A stretch of DNA of 64,000 nt from Prochlorococcus sp. MIT 1314 (GCF_034093315.1 NZ_CP139300.1:1488001-1552000), one strand, 5' to 3'; shown: positions 17,505-25,187, counted from the first letter of the stretch. The notes: a model not told the origin generated them from the sequence alone. Translations and numbers: made by a program.

Positions 17505-17690
17505 TTAGAACCACCATTTTCTATAGGGTTTTTTTAAAAATAAGATTTCTTCAGTCTCCCATCCTCCTTCCAACCACTCAAGATGCTCAAGTAATAAAGA
17601 CTCACTTTCTCTTTTGCTTAATTGACCAATTCTATTAGCAATACCATCGAACCTGACTTTCATCAATTCCTCAATCTTGATGTTATTCAT
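17505..17690 (-). CDS. Small hypothetical protein, 61 aa
   Basis: A charged helical protein (EELMKVRFDGIANRIGQLSK, then LLLEHLEWLEGGWETEEILF) with a basic aromatic end (KKPYRKWWF). It is convergent with thiD. No domain recognised; composition looks coding. Confidence 0.5.
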   Translation of the reverse strand: MNNIKIEELMKVRFDGIANRIGQLSKRESESLLLEHLEWLEGGWETEEILFLKKPYRKWWF

Positions 17691-17872
17691 AGGTTAAATA
17701 ATAAATTTTTTCTACTCTTACTTGTATACATTTTCTTGTCAACGATTTAATTTTATTTGTTTACTAGCAGTTCTTAAATATGTATTAAATACAACTTTTT
17801 AAAATAGATAGTAATTAAGACTTATTCACATAGATTTAATCAAAGACTAATTTATATAAAAATACTTTAACT

Positions 17873-18016
17873 ATGAATAAAGAAGAAACAGTAAAGCAAA
17901 AAACTATTTTAAATGTAGGCTATTGTGAAACGACCTCTGAATGGCTTAATAGAATCATTACTGAACTGGCAGATGAAAATAAAAATTTTGTAGATTTGTC
18001 AGTTATTTGTGCTTAA
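17873..18016 (+). CDS. Small hypothetical protein, 47 aa
   Basis: An ATG-initiated frame: MNKEETVKQKTILNVGYCET, then TSEWLNRIITELADENKNF and a short hydrophobic end. A TTGAAAA/TTTTCAA hairpin follows at 18020-18037 but lacks a T-run. Function unknown; coding inferred from composition. Confidence 0.45.
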   Translation: MNKEETVKQKTILNVGYCETTSEWLNRIITELADENKNFVDLSVICA

Positions 18017-18097
18017 GTTTTGAAAACTTGTTTTCAAGTTAAGTTATTTACAAGCTGCTACTTTTCGTAATAGGGATTTTAAAATTATTTTTGTAAA

Positions 18098-18565
18098 GTG
18101 AACCCTAATCAAAAAAGTTTAGAAATAATTAAACAATTTAATTTATCTCCTCATTCTGAAGGTGGATGGTTCAGGGAGATTGTAAGGAGTAATAGTTATC
18201 TAACTAGGGAAGATGGTCAAAGTAGAAATTTCATAACAGGAATTTATTATCTTTTGGAGAGAGATGCAAAAAGTGCGTGGCATAGAGTAAAAAATGCAGA
18301 TGAAATTTGGATTTATCTAAGGGGTGATCCTCTAAATTTATATTGCCTAGATGATGACAATAAGTTAATAAGAAATTTAATTTTAAATTCTAATAATCCA
18401 GTAGAAATGATCCCATCTGGATATTGGCAAGCGGCAAAAAGTACAGGAGAATTTACTTTAGTGAGTTGTTGTGTAGGACCTGGGTTTGATTTTAAGGATT
18501 TTGAATTACTCAGAAATACAAATCATACTTCTAGATTAGATAAAGCAACTAATGATCTTATTTAA
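18098..18565 (+). CDS. DUF985-family cupin
   Basis: A 155-aa single-domain cupin of the DUF985 (Cupin_5) family. It shows the LSPHSEGGWFREI opening near residue 15, ITGIYYLLERDAKSAWHRVK with a metal-type His, ADEIWIYLRGDPL and SGYWQAAKSTGEFTLVSCCVGPGF. Members form metal-binding beta-barrels; the reaction is not established. The start is GTG. Confidence 0.85.
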   Translation: MNPNQKSLEIIKQFNLSPHSEGGWFREIVRSNSYLTREDGQSRNFITGIYYLLERDAKSAWHRVKNADEIWIYLRGDPLNLYCLDDDNKLIRNLILNSNNPVEMIPSGYWQAAKSTGEFTLVSCCVGPGFDFKDFELLRNTNHTSRLDKATNDLI

Positions 18566-18637
18566 GACATTTTTTAAGTTTATATCTTTGAAATTTTCCT
18601 TTAGATTTATAGTGCTACTTAATCTACTTATCATGGA

Positions 18638-19015
18638 ATGAATCAAAATTATCTCAAAACAATTGGTATTAAGGATAAATCAAGAAAAGATTCATATTTA
18701 GTAAATGTAAATCAGGTTGATGGATTAAAAGGGATTCTTAATAAGGATTTTGATGAGTGGTCTAATTTTGATAGTTGGGAAAGTATTTCAGTTCAGCAAT
18801 GGGTTTTTTCTAGGGCTTTGGACGTTTACAGAGGTATGAAAATTGATATTAAATGCGATTGTTGTGAACATAATGATTCAATCACAAGTAATTTTGAAGG
18901 CATTAAAAAAGAAAAATGTTTTGCTAAAAAAAGTGCTTACATGATTAAAAAAGTTGTAGCTGAAATTGTATTAGCTAAGGCAAGAAGAGAAAGTGATGGA
19001 ACATATTCTGCGTAA
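18638..19015 (+). CDS. Hypothetical protein with CxCC cluster
   Basis: A 125-aa soluble protein. The centre holds IDIKCDCCEHND, a cysteine-histidine cluster that could bind zinc, and a fourth Cys follows in KKEKCFAKK. The C-terminal part is a basic helix (MIKKVVAEIVLAKARRES). The ATG chosen overlaps another just upstream (ATGGAATG). Family not recognised. Confidence 0.55.
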   Translation: MNQNYLKTIGIKDKSRKDSYLVNVNQVDGLKGILNKDFDEWSNFDSWESISVQQWVFSRALDVYRGMKIDIKCDCCEHNDSITSNFEGIKKEKCFAKKSAYMIKKVVAEIVLAKARRESDGTYSA

Positions 19016-19052
19016 GATTCATAAATATCTTTGGGATGTAGAATCTTTTTAC

Positions 19053-19235
19053 TTACCAGTGAAAATTATCAGAAGAACCAATTGTTAAATTTCTTGTGGA
19101 CATCTTGTGGAACTTAAAGTGTACGGAATCACTGAACTCCTTTTCATCTGAGTAATTCACAAGATCTAGTGGGTCGATATTTTCATCGAACCATGCATCA
19201 TATTCAATATGGTTAGGTTCGGCAAAGTAACTCAT
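19053..19235 (-). CDS. Small hypothetical protein, 60 aa
   Basis: An acidic N-terminal part (FAEPNHIEYDAWFDENIDPL) is followed by a more polar end (SSDNFHW). No domain recognised. It is convergent with the CxCC protein gene; coding is likely but not certain. Confidence 0.45.
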   Translation of the reverse strand: MSYFAEPNHIEYDAWFDENIDPLDLVNYSDEKEFSDSVHFKFHKMSTRNLTIGSSDNFHW

Positions 19236-19406
19236 AACTAATTAATAGCTACCAAAAAATTTATAAACGGTACATGCGATACCAAATAAAGATTCTTTCC
19301 TACCGAATTAATATTGAAAAAGGCTTAAAAATCTAAATTTAAAGATAATTTAAATGCTTTTTAAATGATGGTTTTTAAATTGAAATTAAATTCATGATTT
19401 TTATTT

Positions 19407-19727
19407 ATGGCTTTCTATCACGTTCATGGACTTATTCCAGACGGAATTTCTCAGTCCGAAGGTTACAAGATGTTTGAGCAGTATATTGCTTCAGGTGCAC
19501 CTATGGATAATTTTGATGGATTTGAATTGGTAAGTAGATTCCATGCTCCTGAAACAGGAGAGGTCTTTGTTACTTTTAAGGCTCATAATCACTTAGCAAT
19601 ATCTCAACATTTTGGAGTGTGGAGAGCTAAATTTGGTCTTGATTGGAATATCACTGCTGTTTTAAACGACGATGAGGTTATTCAAAGAAATAAACAAGTT
19701 GCTGAGGCTGTTGCCGCAATGGGATAA
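19407..19727 (+). CDS. DUF3303-like protein
   Basis: A 106-aa ferredoxin-like (dimeric alpha/beta barrel type) small protein. The N-terminus FYHVHGLIPDGISQSEGYKM, the FDGFELVSRFHAPETGEVFV core and FGVWRAKFGLDWNITAVL match the DUF3303 pattern; a second member lies at 20093-20380. No activity is known. It has its own terminator directly downstream. Confidence 0.7.
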   Translation: MAFYHVHGLIPDGISQSEGYKMFEQYIASGAPMDNFDGFELVSRFHAPETGEVFVTFKAHNHLAISQHFGVWRAKFGLDWNITAVLNDDEVIQRNKQVAEAVAAMG

Positions 19728-19755
19728 TTCAATTGATTGACAGTCGATCTAGAAT

Positions 19756-19779
19756 AAGGAGCAACTAGCTCCTTTTTTT
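19756..19779 (+). terminator. Intrinsic terminator
   Basis: AAGGAGC pairs with GCTCCTT around a 5-nt loop and runs into a T-run that ends immediately before the next ATG at 19780. It should end the DUF3303 transcript. A promoter for the following gene must then overlap or lie upstream of it, or the DUF3764 gene depends on read-through. Confidence 0.8.
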
Positions 19780-20058
19780 ATGTCTCTTGAGACTACTGTT
19801 TATATATTCAAAATAAGCGTCCCTTTTGAGGAATGGGCTGCAGTTTATGACAGCAAAGAAAACATACAAATGAATAAAGAACGTGGAATTATTTGCTTAT
19901 ATAAAGGTGTAAAGAAAGATGATTCAACCAGTGTAATTCTTATTGAACAAGGTGAAGAAGGTAAATCAATAGATATGTTTGAAGACCCAGGAGTGAAACC
20001 ATTAATTGAGAGTGCTGGTCATATTTATGATTCAACCGTTATTACTAGTTACTTTTAA
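19780..20058 (+). CDS. DUF3764-family protein
   Basis: A 92-aa small alpha/beta protein. The VYIFKISVPFEEWAAVYDSK opening, the ERGIICLYKGVKKDDSTSV middle and FEDPGVKPLIESAGHIYDS match the DUF3764 pattern of picocyanobacteria. The start codon directly follows the T-run of the upstream terminator, so little or no leader is available. Function unknown. Confidence 0.7.
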   Translation: MSLETTVYIFKISVPFEEWAAVYDSKENIQMNKERGIICLYKGVKKDDSTSVILIEQGEEGKSIDMFEDPGVKPLIESAGHIYDSTVITSYF

Positions 20059-20092
20059 ATTATTTTTTCTAAGATAGATCGTACTTAATTTT

Positions 20093-20380
20093 TTGCTTAT
20101 GCTGTTTCTTATTTCTTATAAATTTAATGATGCAAATGCCCAAGAGAAGGGTTCAAAAATGCTAAAGGAATGGTACGACAAAGGAGGGCCACAAAATAGA
20201 CCAGAGGGGTATGACGTTAAATCTTGGATTTTCTTACCTCAACATGGCAATGGTTACTCTGTTGTAGATGCTGATTCTTTAGAAACTATTTGGCGACAGT
20301 GGCAACCTTGGAGAGAATTATTGGAGTTTACTATTGAACCTTGTGCAGATTTAGATCAAACAGTAGCTCTATATTGTTAA
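20093..20380 (+). CDS. DUF3303-like protein, second copy
   Basis: A 95-aa protein: MLFLISYKFNDANAQEKGSK, then GYDVKSWIFLPQHGNGYSVV and WRQWQPWRELLEFTIEPCAD. It is related in layout to the DUF3303-like gene at 19407 but diverged. It likely forms a dimeric ferredoxin-like fold; no activity known. Confidence 0.7.
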   Translation: MLMLFLISYKFNDANAQEKGSKMLKEWYDKGGPQNRPEGYDVKSWIFLPQHGNGYSVVDADSLETIWRQWQPWRELLEFTIEPCADLDQTVALYC

Positions 20381-20410
20381 ACAAACGCGTTCTAGTTTTA
20401 CTTTTTATTA

Positions 20411-20665
20411 ATGGCTAAATCTCATTGGTTGATTAATCCAAAAAAAACAGAAGTAAAAAGATTTATAAAAAACAATAAAAGCATAGATGGTGTTTTTGAG
20501 TATATGTTTGTAGATACTGGAGAGATAGTTGGTGTATTAGGGAAAGAACCACCTTTAATGACAACTACAGTTTCTGTTGATATAGAATTAGCCAGAGAGA
20601 TTTATGAAAGGTTAATCTCTCAGGGATGGAAGAAAACTGAGGAAGTTTGGCCAAAAAAAGAGTGA
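20411..20665 (+). CDS. DUF1651-like protein, second copy
   Basis: An 84-aa protein paralogous to the gene at 10381. It shares the signature GKEPPLMTT...ELAREIYERLISQGWKKTEEVW. It follows a DUF3303 gene by 30 bases and probably shares its transcript. Function unknown. Confidence 0.68.
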   Translation: MAKSHWLINPKKTEVKRFIKNNKSIDGVFEYMFVDTGEIVGVLGKEPPLMTTTVSVDIELAREIYERLISQGWKKTEEVWPKKE

Positions 20666-20877
20666 TAGTTTCCCCTCTTTTTAGATCTAATGTAAATTAT
20701 TAAGAAAAGACCTGTGCATAAGGTATTTGTACATTCATTAAAGCTATATCAATTTTTTTAAAGTTATTAATCTAGAACTTTATGAATTAAGAAAAATATA
20801 GTTGTCTGAAGTCTTGATCAACAAGACTTTCAGCAAGTCTATTTTGAGTGTTTTGTTTTTTGGAGTCTAAATCTTTT

Positions 20878-20967
20878 TTAAATAGTTGCTTTTTTCCCTT
20901 TAGCGATCATTACTACTGGTACTAAAAGATAAGTAAAGAAAGATATTAGGAAAATGTCTATGTTCAT
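20878..20967 (-). CDS. Membrane micropeptide, 29 aa (KGKK-ended)
   Basis: A tiny frame: MNIDIFLISFFTYLLVPVVM, then IAKGKKATI. It aligns with a 31-aa frame at 23023-23118 (MNLNTFLF...LPLVMIFKGKK), so two paralogues share the N-terminus, helix and basic end. Directly after the run AAAAAAG a second open frame of about 34 codons continues in the +1 frame (KKQLFKKDLDSKKQNTQN...), so a frameshift is possible. Confidence 0.5.
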   Translation of the reverse strand: MNIDIFLISFFTYLLVPVVMIAKGKKATI

Positions 20968-20975
20968 GGATTTCA

Positions 20976-21203
20976 CTATAAATTTTTTAAATCTTGCTCT
21001 ATTTTCTCAAGTTTTTTGTTAAGTTCTGTTTTCTCCTTTAATAGAGCTTTTTTCTTTAATTGAAGTTCTTTGTTAAATGGAGAATTAAAGTACTTTTTGT
21101 AAGCGAGAAAAAATACAGCAAGTGCTACAACAATACCAATCGCGCCAGTTATTAGTATGGGCGAAGATGGAAAATCGTAAAATGGTACAGAGATTAAAAT
21201 CAT
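20976..21203 (-). CDS. Membrane-anchored coiled-coil protein in hli operon
   Basis: A 75-aa protein with a hydrophobic segment at about residues 15-35 (LITGAIGIVVALAVFFLA) and a long charged helix after it (KKKALLKEKTELNKKLEKIE). Its ATG abuts the stop codon of the upstream hli gene, so it is probably translated with it. It may organise or anchor HLI proteins in the thylakoid; that is inference from position. Confidence 0.65.
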   Translation of the reverse strand: MILISVPFYDFPSSPILITGAIGIVVALAVFFLAYKKYFNSPFNKELQLKKKALLKEKTELNKKLEKIEQDLKNL

Positions 21204-21464
21204 TTAAACGAAACCTGGAATTATTTGACCTGTTGTTAAGTAAGCTCCGACAGCGGCAATTAATCCAAGCATTGCGAATCTGCCATTAAGAGTTTCTGCA
21301 ACAACTTTTTCTTTTTCGATTGTTTTAACTTTGGTGTTTGAATTTGTCATTGGATTTGAAGTTAAATAGTTTAAATTTTCTTTTTGAAATTGCTTGGTTA
21401 GGTAAGCAACGAGGATAGCTGTGAAGGATATGATTACAGCTAAAAATACTGAAAGAGGAGACAT
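21204..21464 (-). CDS. hli: High-light-inducible protein (HLI/Scp)
   Basis: An 86-aa thylakoid protein with a chlorophyll a/b-binding-like helix: ETLNGRFAMLGLIAAVGAYL at the C-terminus, carrying the conserved Glu, Asn and Arg that ligate chlorophyll, followed by TTGQIIPG. An additional N-terminal helix precedes it. I chose the ATG at 21464 because it overlaps the stop of the upstream hli gene (TAATG), a typical coupling arrangement. HLIPs bind chlorophyll and protect photosystem assembly under stress. Confidence 0.9.
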   Translation of the reverse strand: MSPLSVFLAVIISFTAILVAYLTKQFQKENLNYLTSNPMTNSNTKVKTIEKEKVVAETLNGRFAMLGLIAAVGAYLTTGQIIPGFV

Positions 21465-21673
21465 TAGAAAATACCTGGAATTATTTGGCCTGTAGTTACA
21501 TAAGCTCCCAAAAGTGCAACTAAACCGATCATTGCCCAACGACCATTAACTTTTTCTGCGTTTTGAGGATATCCATCGTAAGAAACAGATTGATCAACAT
21601 AAGGACGGGGTTCAGTTGGAAAAATATTTTGCCTTCCGCCTGATTCTGTAGTTATGTATGAAGAATTAGCCAT
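21464..21673 (-). CDS. hli: High-light-inducible protein (HLI/Scp)
   Basis: A 69-aa single-helix HLIP. A polar N-terminus (TTESGGRQNIFPTEPRPYVD) is followed by EKVNGRWAMIGLVALLGAYV, with the ExxNGR chlorophyll-binding signature, and the TTGQIIPG end shared with its neighbour. It is first in a three-gene operon with coupled stops and starts. It acts in the thylakoid in photoprotection and pigment-protein assembly. Confidence 0.93.
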   Translation of the reverse strand: MANSSYITTESGGRQNIFPTEPRPYVDQSVSYDGYPQNAEKVNGRWAMIGLVALLGAYVTTGQIIPGIF

Positions 21674-21886
21674 TAGTTAAATAATTTAATTGTTAACAAA
21701 CGTAACATTATTATTAACTAATGTAAAGAGAAAGGTTTTAAATATCCGTATTTCGGTATTTTATAAGCTTTATTGATACATATCTGTAACAGTAAGTAAT
21801 TTTTAAAGTTGAAGCTAATAATTAAAAGATCATGGAGATATGAAAAAGCTTCCTCGGATTTGTTTTCGATTGATCAAAATTAAATA

Positions 21887-22036
21887 ATGACAGATCCTAT
21901 CCTTTACTTATCAATGTTCCTTGGACTGGGAGGCGTTTATGTCTTGATTGCCTCTTTCAATGATGATGACGATGACAGTGATGATGATGGTGAAAAGTAT
22001 TTATTAAATCTCGAGTATGCAAAGGCGGGAAGATAG
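21887..22036 (+). CDS. Small acidic membrane protein, 49 aa
   Basis: An N-terminal hydrophobic helix (LYLSMFLGLGGVYVLIASF) is followed by a striking acidic run of Asp residues (NDDDDDSDDDGEK) and a short tail. The acidic stretch may bind divalent cations. It lies in the otherwise empty spacer between the hli operon and the SIMPL gene. Confidence 0.5.
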   Translation: MTDPILYLSMFLGLGGVYVLIASFNDDDDDSDDDGEKYLLNLEYAKAGR

Positions 22037-22235
22037 CCTTAATAATACAAAAATACTTCTTGCGGATTGTCATTTAGTTTGGCAATATTAGTAACCGACT
22101 TCAAAATTGGCACATCAACATAAGATGTTTCCATTAATGGCCAGATAGAACTGAAGAAATAAAAGTCAGGGATTTTTCTAATATTTTTCTTTTGGTTCAG
22201 CTGTTAAAAAGCTCCTACAAACATACTGATAGACA

Positions 22236-23021
22236 ATGAAAATTATTAAGAGACTCAGGTCGCTGCCGGGCGATTCTCTGGGCATTATACGCCGCACTCC
22301 GCCACTTGTTTTCGCAATGGCTGTCTTATCTCTCGGAGGTTTTATAGGCGCCTCCACGGTCCTTGTGAGAGGGTTCAGAACGGTTGAGAATACTATCACT
22401 GTTACAGGTGCAAGTACTGAAAGTTTTGAGAGTGATATTGCAAAATGGTCAGTCCAGGTAAAGACCTCAGGTAAAACTCAGATTGACTCATTTACCAAGC
22501 ACAAGGAGTCTATTAATAAGACAATGGAATTCCTTAAAGCCAATGGAATTGAGGACAGCGTAAAGCAGGATGTTTATCTTGGCCCTGCGAGTATCAGTGA
22601 ATATAAAACTAGGAATCCCAAGACTAATGAAATCATTAGAACTGAATGGATTACTTATCAGAATATTGAGATTGAAAGTAGGGATGTTTATAAGATCCAA
22701 AAGACTCATAGTCAGATAACAGAATTGCTTGGGAAAGGAGTAAGGGTGAAACCAAGCCGACCTGAATTTACCTATTCAAAGCTTGCTGATAAAAGAGTAG
22801 ACATGCTTGCCAAGGCTGCGAAGGATGCCCGAATCAGGGCTGAAGCTATCGCTCTAGAGGCAGGCTCTGAAGTAGGTGGTTTAAAGAGAGTGAATACTGG
22901 AGTTTTTCAAATAACTGTTCCGAATTCCACCAAGGTAAGTAGTTGGGGATCTTATGACACCACCACTATCAAGAAAGATATCACTGCGGTTATGGGAGTA
23001 ACTTTCGCTGTTAAGAAGTAA
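22236..23021 (+). CDS. SIMPL (DUF541) domain protein, membrane-anchored
   Basis: A 261-aa protein: basic N-terminus (IKRLRSLPGDSLGIIRR), one transmembrane helix (about residues 25-45), then a SIMPL/DUF541 domain beginning VENTITVTGASTESFESDIA and containing RVDMLAKAAKDARIRAEAIA, the usual family helix. SIMPL proteins are periplasmic and have been linked to oxidative stress and signalling, without a defined reaction. The 5' part is clearly richer in G+C than neighbours (CTGCCGGGCGATTCTCTGGG), suggesting transfer or a younger arrival. Confidence 0.85.
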   Translation: MKIIKRLRSLPGDSLGIIRRTPPLVFAMAVLSLGGFIGASTVLVRGFRTVENTITVTGASTESFESDIAKWSVQVKTSGKTQIDSFTKHKESINKTMEFLKANGIEDSVKQDVYLGPASISEYKTRNPKTNEIIRTEWITYQNIEIESRDVYKIQKTHSQITELLGKGVRVKPSRPEFTYSKLADKRVDMLAKAAKDARIRAEAIALEAGSEVGGLKRVNTGVFQITVPNSTKVSSWGSYDTTTIKKDITAVMGVTFAVKK

Positions 23022-23022
23022 C

Positions 23023-23118
23023 TTAGTGAGTCTTCTTTTTGCCTTTAAAAATCATAACTAAAGGCAGACCAATAAGCATCAGACTTCCATCGATAAATAA
23101 GAAAGTATTCAGATTCAT
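23023..23118 (-). CDS. Membrane micropeptide, 31 aa (KGKK-ended)
   Basis: The frame encodes MNLNTFLFIDGSLMLIGLPL, then VMIFKGKKKTH. Its ATG overlaps the TGA of the upstream 63-aa gene (ATGA at 23115-23118), a classic translational-coupling arrangement that supports it being real. It is a paralogue of the micropeptide at 20878-20967. Confidence 0.58.
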   Translation of the reverse strand: MNLNTFLFIDGSLMLIGLPLVMIFKGKKKTH

Positions 23119-23306
23119 TTATCCATTCCTTCGGGGGTATCCCAATTAAGGGGGATACCTTTTTTTACTGGTTCTTTTTTCATATCATCCATATCTTTTT
23201 TGATTTTGTTGTAGTAGGCCAGCTCTTCTGGATCATCAGAACCCAGACCATAATTCATGGTCGCTGCAAGATAAATTCTGTGCATCCGGTATGACGATAG
23301 TGGCAT
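23115..23306 (-). CDS. Small hypothetical protein, 63 aa
   Basis: A soluble protein: MPLSSYRMHRIYLAATMNYG, then DPEELAYYNKIKKDMDDMKK and GIPLNWDTPEGMDK. It is the first gene of a two-gene unit whose second member is a coupled micropeptide. Codon use is less AT-biased than neighbours, like the adjacent SIMPL gene, so both may have arrived together. Confidence 0.6.
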   Translation of the reverse strand: MPLSSYRMHRIYLAATMNYGLGSDDPEELAYYNKIKKDMDDMKKEPVKKGIPLNWDTPEGMDK

Positions 23307-23380
23307 TACTTAAGACAAGCTATTTGAAATTATAAGATTGTTTTTATCCGCATTGCTTATCTTCACCATTAATACAGTAT

Positions 23381-23497
23381 CTGGTTGCTTCGGTATTTAG
23401 TCTCATTTCACATGAAATTACCATTAAGGTTTTTAAGCAAAAATATCCAAATTCAGAAGATATTTACGTCATTCAGGACTTATTCAAAAAATCTTGA
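23381..23497 (+). pseudogene. Start-less copy of the YPNxEDIYVIQDLF small-protein family
   Basis: An open stretch ends KVFKQKYPNSEDIYVIQDLF and then KKS and a stop. It matches the intact 51-aa gene at 51280-51435 (FKNKYPNAEDIYVIQDLFKR). Back to the in-frame stop at 23333 there is no ATG, GTG or TTG; the first plausible codon is a CTG at 23381. It is either a decayed copy or uses a rare start. Confidence 0.45.
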
Positions 23498-23550
23498 TCT
23501 TATTTAACTAAAATCATATTTTATCTAAACTAAATTATTTAAATAAATTA

Positions 23551-23576
23551 GGAATCAAAAAAATTTAGAGGAACTA
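23551..23576 (+). promoter_or_regulatory. Island promoter motif, copy 1
   Basis: GGAATCA, 13 nt, then GAACTA, ending 33 nt before the ATG of the TPR gene at 23610. A perfect match to the two-block element shared by nine units in this island. Proposed -35 and -10 boxes of an alternative sigma factor. Confidence 0.75.
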
Positions 23577-23609
23577 TACATACTCAAATACTTATAAATA
23601 AAACTTGAA

Positions 23610-24347
23610 ATGACCTTAAAAAAAGGATGGGGTTATTGGAAATATGAAGGTGAAGAAGCAGAACGAAATGGCGACTTTAATAAGGCTTTGGAACTTTATT
23701 CTTTGGCGATTATAGAATGTCCATCTAATGAAGATGCATTTATTTCTAGAGGTTATGTCAAATGTGATCTTCGTGAATTTGACGGTGCAATCGATGATTT
23801 TACTGAAGCAATTGAGATAAACCCTAGAAACAAATATGGTTATATAAATAGAGCTTATGTTAATTTGCAATTTGAAAATTTTGAAGATGTTCTGATTGAT
23901 TCAACAAAGGCTTTAGAAATTGACTATTCGGATAAAGATGCATTTGTTAATAGAGGTATGGCAAATCTATTTCTTAATAATTTTGATGATGCTATACAAG
24001 ACGCAACTGAATCTATCTATCTTGATAAATATGATAAGGGTTACTTCATTAGAGGATTAGCTAAATATAGGAAAAGAGATTTTAATAAGGCAATATTTGA
24101 CTTTTCGAATGCAATTAATTATCGTTCCGGTTTTTCATGGCAGTGTCTTTTTTTTAGAGCTGTTGCACGCTCAAGAAACAATAATTATGAGGATGCTTTA
24201 GATGATTTCAAATCATTTATTGGTAAAAACGAAATGAGAAGAATTCAATTATTTAAAGATAATCTTGCTCAAAATAAAGATATTTTGAATGATATTCCTG
24301 AGGAAATGATTAGTCTTATAAGGCTTAATATTGGAAATTATTTTTAA
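23610..24347 (+). CDS. TPR-repeat protein, 245 aa
   Basis: A cytoplasmic protein (no signal peptide) with about six tetratricopeptide repeats from residue 8 to 210; typical units are FNKALELYSLAIIECPSNED and FDGAIDDFTEAIEINPRNKY. TPRs form helical superhelices that bind other proteins. The last 30 residues (FKDNLAQNKDILNDIPEEMI) match the ending of the TPR gene at 36360, suggesting a paralogous family with a conserved C-terminal cap. It is preceded by the island promoter motif. Confidence 0.85.
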   Translation: MTLKKGWGYWKYEGEEAERNGDFNKALELYSLAIIECPSNEDAFISRGYVKCDLREFDGAIDDFTEAIEINPRNKYGYINRAYVNLQFENFEDVLIDSTKALEIDYSDKDAFVNRGMANLFLNNFDDAIQDATESIYLDKYDKGYFIRGLAKYRKRDFNKAIFDFSNAINYRSGFSWQCLFFRAVARSRNNNYEDALDDFKSFIGKNEMRRIQLFKDNLAQNKDILNDIPEEMISLIRLNIGNYF

Positions 24348-24352
24348 GCAAT

Positions 24353-24562
24353 TTATTTGTTTTTTATTGCAATTACTAAATCCATCACAGCCCTTACGCC
24401 CTCTATAAGGATTTTTATTTCAGAAGGACCAACATTCTCAACATTATTTTCCTCTTTATTTATATATTCTATTATCTCATCTATATCTTCTGACATTTGT
24501 CTTAGCCTCAATTTTATATCAATTTTTTTTTCTCTTATGCTGCCTTTGTGCCATTTTGCCAT
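24353..24562 (-). CDS. Small coiled-coil hypothetical protein, 69 aa
   Basis: A mostly helical, highly charged protein (REKKIDIKLRLRQMSEDIDE, then SEIKILIEGVRAVMDLVIAI). The strand choice is supported by a perfect island promoter motif 29 nt upstream of the ATG, located within the 3' end of the next gene. The opposite strand is also open here but has no such signal. Function unknown. Confidence 0.65.
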   Translation of the reverse strand: MAKWHKGSIREKKIDIKLRLRQMSEDIDEIIEYINKEENNVENVGPSEIKILIEGVRAVMDLVIAIKNK

Positions 24563-24586
24563 TTTCTGAATTTAAAAGGATCAAAT

Positions 24587-25162
24587 TTATATAGTTCTCT
24601 TTTTTTTAAGATGATTCCATTCATAATTAGTTAAAAATATCAACTTATCTCCATATTTAAAATTTTTGAGCAATTTATAATTTTCTTTGCTTAAGAAATT
24701 ATGTTTTGCCTTGAACTTTCTTCCCTTAAATGAGATTTCATTTTCAAGAATTCCTGTTTTAATATTTATAAATTTTTTTTCTTGAAATAAATTATCTTCC
24801 CATCCCCAACCCCAAATTATTTTTTCCCCTTCAAATTTAATAAAGTCTTTAGCCTTTTTTGTTTTTTGGTTTTGTAATTCTCTAACTGAGTACCTTATAA
24901 GATTCTTGGGGGAATTTCTATATCCGAAGAAATCATGAAGTGTTCCATCTTCAAAAATTCTTTTAGAAATTTTAAGATGCGGATTTTTAAAATTATTGCC
25001 AGAAAGTTTGTTTTCTTCAATTAATTTCTTTTCAAGATTGATTTTGATTAAATATTTATTCGGTAATTCAAGATCCAATTTTTTATTAATATTTTCATAT
25101 TTTTCAGAAATATGATTATATTCATGTGTTTCTTCAAAATGAAATTCTATAACTGCACTCAT
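24587..25162 (-). CDS. Hypothetical island protein, 191 aa
   Basis: A basic soluble protein of unknown family. Notable segments are IFEDGTLHDFFGYRNSPKN near residue 90 and KFEGEKIIWGWGWEDNLFQE near residue 130, with a beta-rich look between. It has no signal peptide and no helix cluster. It carries its own perfect island promoter motif, so it belongs to the presumed regulon. Confidence 0.6.
   Translation of the reverse strand: MSAVIEFHFEETHEYNHISEKYENINKKLDLELPNKYLIKINLEKKLIEENKLSGNNFKNPHLKISKRIFEDGTLHDFFGYRNSPKNLIRYSVRELQNQKTKKAKDFIKFEGEKIIWGWGWEDNLFQEKKFINIKTGILENEISFKGRKFKAKHNFLSKENYKLLKNFKYGDKLIFLTNYEWNHLKKKRTI
24592..24618 (-). promoter_or_regulatory. Island promoter motif, copy 2
   Basis: On the minus strand: GGAATCA, 14 nt, GAACTA, ending 29 nt before the ATG at 24562. 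Perfect match. It sits inside the last codons of the 191-aa gene, so it is not ordinary spacer sequence. Confidence 0.75.
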
Positions 25163-25187
25163 TTTAAATTTATTATTTCCTAATTAT

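Noticed and set aside
24357..24569. Plus-strand 70-aa frame opposite the 69-aa gene
   Set aside because: The minus-strand gene has a perfect promoter motif and soluble coding-like composition; the plus frame is its complement shadow.
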